Shown piece by piece: positions 21,985-24,153 of a DNA stretch of 24,153 nucleotides. The stretch's first letter is position 1. The number at the start of each line of letters is the position of its first letter. A program made the translations under genes and the position numbers. Below the pieces are notes generated by a model that was not told the DNA's origin, made no database searches, and worked only from the letters and a program-made list of their open reading frames with translations. Source of the stretch: an uncultured Prevotella sp. Lineage in GTDB: Bacteria; Bacteroidota; Bacteroidia; Bacteroidales; Bacteroidaceae. The stretch is taken from assembly GCA_900555035.1 (NCBI GenBank), contig USJX01000046.1:1-24153 (forward strand), given 5' to 3'.

Positions 21985-23928
21985 ATGAATATCAAGGAGA
22001 ATTATCAACAATATGTAAGCCGATATGCTTCTGAGGTGGCTGCCCTGAAGCGTAAGAATACGGGATTTATAACGGGCGAGCTGCTGGCTTTTGGCGGCAT
22101 CCTCGCCTTCCTGATCTGCTATTTCGCATTGGATGGGGATACACAGAACTATCTGTTGGGGGCGGTGCTGTGCCTGATTGCCTATCTGGAAATCAGACGA
22201 CTTGACGATAAGAACAAGGAGAAGATAGAGCATCTTTCGGCTTTGCTCAAGGTTTATCAGGACGAAATCAAGGCTTGGGAGGGCGATTTCTCGCCTTTCG
22301 AAACGGGCGATTCCTATCAGAATCCGCAGCATTCTTATTCCTTCGACCTCGATGTCTTCGGCAAGAGTTCGCTGTTCAACCGCATCTGCCGAACCATCAC
22401 ATCGGGCGGTTCGGAGGCACTCGCCAGGAATCTTACCCGGGAAACGCCTTTGAATATGGAAGATATCAAAAGAAGAAGAGATTTGCAGAAGGAATTGGCG
22501 GGAGAAGGCGAAAACTGGCGAATGGAATTCCTGGCACTTGGCGAAAAGAACAGAAGCCAAAATGCGGATAGCAAAATGGTGAATGGCAAGATGAAAAAGA
22601 TTGATTCTGCTGCGGTGGTGGATGCGATGCAGAAGGTTTCGAAGATGGAGGTGCCGGCATGGTTTGGATCTCCGGTTTCTCTCGTTATCGGATGGATGAT
22701 GATTATCGGAGTCATCGGTTCCGTGATTTTATCGATATGCGATATGGTTTCGGTGAATTTCGCCCTGTGGTGGGTGTTGGTTCAATACATGGTGGTGTTC
22801 TTCGTCTGCAAGCAGACACTTGACAAAATAGACAGCAATGGCGGCAAGCTTCGCCATCAGCTCATCGCCTATGCCCAGATACTCCAGCTTATCAACAGGC
22901 GCAATTTCCATAGCGAATTAGGCAAGGAGATGCAGAATTCCCTGGCAGATGCCCTGCCTTCCTTTGCCCAACTGGAAAAGATATTGAAGGGGTATGACAG
23001 AAGAGGCAACTTCCTGGGTCTTTTCTTCACCGATGCCTTCATGCTGAGCGATTTCTTCCTGGTTCGCAGTTTCCTGAAATGGAAGAATACCTATATGATG
23101 AAGATGGAGGAATGGATGCATATCATCAGCGAGATGGATGCGATGGTTTCGATGGCGAATTTCAGATATAATCATCCGGAGGCGGAAGAGGCGGAATTTG
23201 TTTCGGGAAGTCCGGAAGCAGATACAGATAGCGATGTTTCTGAAAATGCAAGAATCGGAAGTCCGGAAATCGTGTTCGAGGGTAAGAATCTCTATCATCC
23301 TTTCCTGGGTGCCAAGGCGGTGAAGAACGATTTCACCATCAAGGACGACAACTATTATATCATCACCGGAGCCAACATGGCGGGAAAGAGTACCTTCCTG
23401 CGTTCGCTGGGCGTGAACTATATCCTGGCGATGGCGGGTATGCCGGTGTTTGCGGATCAACTGAAGATTTCACGTTTCAGATTGTTCTCGAGTATGAGAA
23501 CCACCGATGATTTGACGCACGGCATCTCTTATTTCAATGCAGAATTGATTAGATTGGAGGAACTTCTGAAGTTCTGCAAGGAAAGTGCAGAGGAAAAGTT
23601 CTGCAAGGAAAGTGTAGCGGGCAATAAGGAATCACTCCGAACGCTGATTATTCTGGATGAGATTCTGAAAGGAACGAATTCATTGGATAAGCTGAATGGT
23701 TCGAGAAAGTTCCTCGAAGCCATTGCCAAACAGCCGGTGAGCGGCATCATTGCTACCCACGATTTGGAACTTTCCAAGATGGAGAATGATGCATCAGGAA
23801 AATTCCACAACTATTGTTTCGAGATAGATTTGGGCACAGATGTCACCTATACTTATAAGATACAGAAGGGTGTGGCAAGAAACCAGAATGCCACCTTCTT
23901 GCTGAATAAGATTCTGGAGAAATATTAA
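21985..23928 (+). CDS. Membrane-anchored MutS-like ATPase
   Basis: A 647-aa protein with the MutS domain V ATPase at its C-terminus. It has Walker A GANMAGKST (462-470), the switch region SSMRTTDDLTHGISYFNAEL, Walker B LIILDEILKGTN (554-565) and ATHD (590-593). The mismatch-recognition and connector domains of true MutS are missing. Instead there are two hydrophobic segments near 28-72, a coiled helical region, and two more near 231-277, so it is predicted to be anchored in the inner membrane. This architecture is known from MutS-related proteins of Bacteroidota, whose role is unclear; classical mismatch repair is unlikely. An acidic linker (EAEEAEFVSGSPEADTDSD) precedes the ATPase. A 9-residue tandem duplication (KFCKES repeated) sits just before Walker B. 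It is co-transcribed with the nitroreductase. Confidence 0.85.
   Translation: MNIKENYQQYVSRYASEVAALKRKNTGFITGELLAFGGILAFLICYFALDGDTQNYLLGAVLCLIAYLEIRRLDDKNKEKIEHLSALLKVYQDEIKAWEGDFSPFETGDSYQNPQHSYSFDLDVFGKSSLFNRICRTITSGGSEALARNLTRETPLNMEDIKRRRDLQKELAGEGENWRMEFLALGEKNRSQNADSKMVNGKMKKIDSAAVVDAMQKVSKMEVPAWFGSPVSLVIGWMMIIGVIGSVILSICDMVSVNFALWWVLVQYMVVFFVCKQTLDKIDSNGGKLRHQLIAYAQILQLINRRNFHSELGKEMQNSLADALPSFAQLEKILKGYDRRGNFLGLFFTDAFMLSDFFLVRSFLKWKNTYMMKMEEWMHIISEMDAMVSMANFRYNHPEAEEAEFVSGSPEADTDSDVSENARIGSPEIVFEGKNLYHPFLGAKAVKNDFTIKDDNYYIITGANMAGKSTFLRSLGVNYILAMAGMPVFADQLKISRFRLFSSMRTTDDLTHGISYFNAELIRLEELLKFCKESAEEKFCKESVAGNKESLRTLIILDEILKGTNSLDKLNGSRKFLEAIAKQPVSGIIATHDLELSKMENDASGKFHNYCFEIDLGTDVTYTYKIQKGVARNQNATFLLNKILEKY
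23569..23622 (+). repeat. 27-bp in-frame tandem duplication in the MutS-like gene
   Basis: AAGTTCTGCAAGGAAAGTG begins at 23569 and again at 23596, so the unit is 27 bp and keeps the frame. It inserts nine residues ahead of Walker B. Confidence 0.75.
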
Positions 23929-23952
23929 TAGGGCAAGAGTATTACCCTATTA
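23926..23952 (+). terminator. Hairpin at the stop codon of the MutS-like gene
   Basis: TAATAGGG (23926-23933) pairs with CCCTATTA (23945-23952), 8 bp, and includes the stop codon. Only a weak T run follows, so terminator strength is uncertain. Confidence 0.45.
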
Positions 23953-23986
23953 GTATTTCTGCATACATAAAGAACATTCTTGATTG

Positions 23987-24007
23987 CTGCGGATTACAAA
24001 TCCGCAG
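23987..24007. repeat. REP-like palindrome 1
   Basis: CTGCGGATT-ACA-AATCCGCAG, 9-bp arms. Confidence 0.65.
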
Positions 24008-24013
24008 AGCTTC

Positions 24014-24149
24014 AATAGGTTAGGACATTTTTTAACGCCGGATTTCAAATCCGGCGGAACGCCTAACGGACAAGAATTTCGGCAGACATCCTTCCCGATA
24101 GGCGTCCCGGCGGATTTGAAATCCGCCGTAAAAAAAGGTTCGACCTATT
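24014..24149. repeat. BIME-like compound inverted repeat with two REP-like palindromes
   Basis: The outer arms AATAGGT (24014-24020) and ACCTATT (24143-24149) continue inward as an imperfect inverted repeat of about 50 bp per side. Each arm holds its own palindrome, centred in 24036-24056 and 24108-24128 (core GGATTTCAAATCC or its complement). The layout of palindromes inside a larger inverted repeat is that of bacterial interspersed mosaic elements. Confidence 0.65.
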
Positions 24150-24153
24150 AAAA

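Overview
The window looks like chromosomal DNA of a gut Bacteroidota of the Prevotella/Segatella (S. copri-like) type. The signs are a SusC/SusD pair, lipoproteins with acidic residues after the lipobox cysteine, a C10 peptidase, and many promoters of the Bacteroidota pattern (TTTG, about 20 nt, then TAnnTTTG). I see no rRNA, tRNA, CRISPR array or complete insertion sequence. All names come from reading motifs; no database search was run.

Layout. (1) 1-1279: NhaD-type Na+/H+ antiporter, minus strand, cut by the window edge. (2) 1406-6956: an accessory block bounded by two diverged 47-bp direct repeats. It holds two paralogous 521-aa AAA-ATPase-like/PD-(D/E)XK proteins on the minus strand. Between them lies a minus-strand two-gene operon, made of a uracil-DNA-glycosylase-fold protein and a protein whose C-terminal half resembles the FtsZ/tubulin C-terminal domain. 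The two paralogs share a 355-bp stretch (promoter through codon 98) with one visible mismatch, and their terminators are near-identical. (3) 7026-7943: secreted protein of unknown function. (4) 7975-9541: hipBA toxin-antitoxin pair with a promoter that implies a leaderless mRNA. (5) 9803-17052: minus-strand operon susC, susD, surface lipoprotein, C10 cysteine protease. With no glycoside hydrolase present, this looks like a protein or peptide acquisition locus. (6) 17369-17734: a divergent promoter drives only the first 70 codons of a second SusC-like gene. This is joined to a short orphan coding tail with its own terminator, which looks like the scar of a large deletion. (7) 17793-18968: HTH / DUF3990 (ADP-ribosyltransferase-like) / small DUF3791-like cassette, a probable toxin-antitoxin operon. 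(8) 19166-19798: nitroreductase-family lipoprotein. (9) 19799-20657: intergenic DNA dense in hairpins, a large imperfect inverted repeat and 22-bp-spaced repeats. (10) 20658-23928: six-helix membrane protein, then a nitroreductase and a membrane-anchored MutS-like ATPase that form an operon. (11) 23986-24150: REP/BIME-like palindromes.

The most original material is the UDG-like/FtsZ-C-like gene pair nested between two partly homogenised nuclease-ATPase paralogs, the SusC deletion scar, the HTH-DUF3990 cassette, and the structured intergenic DNA at 3253-3322 and 20051-20500.
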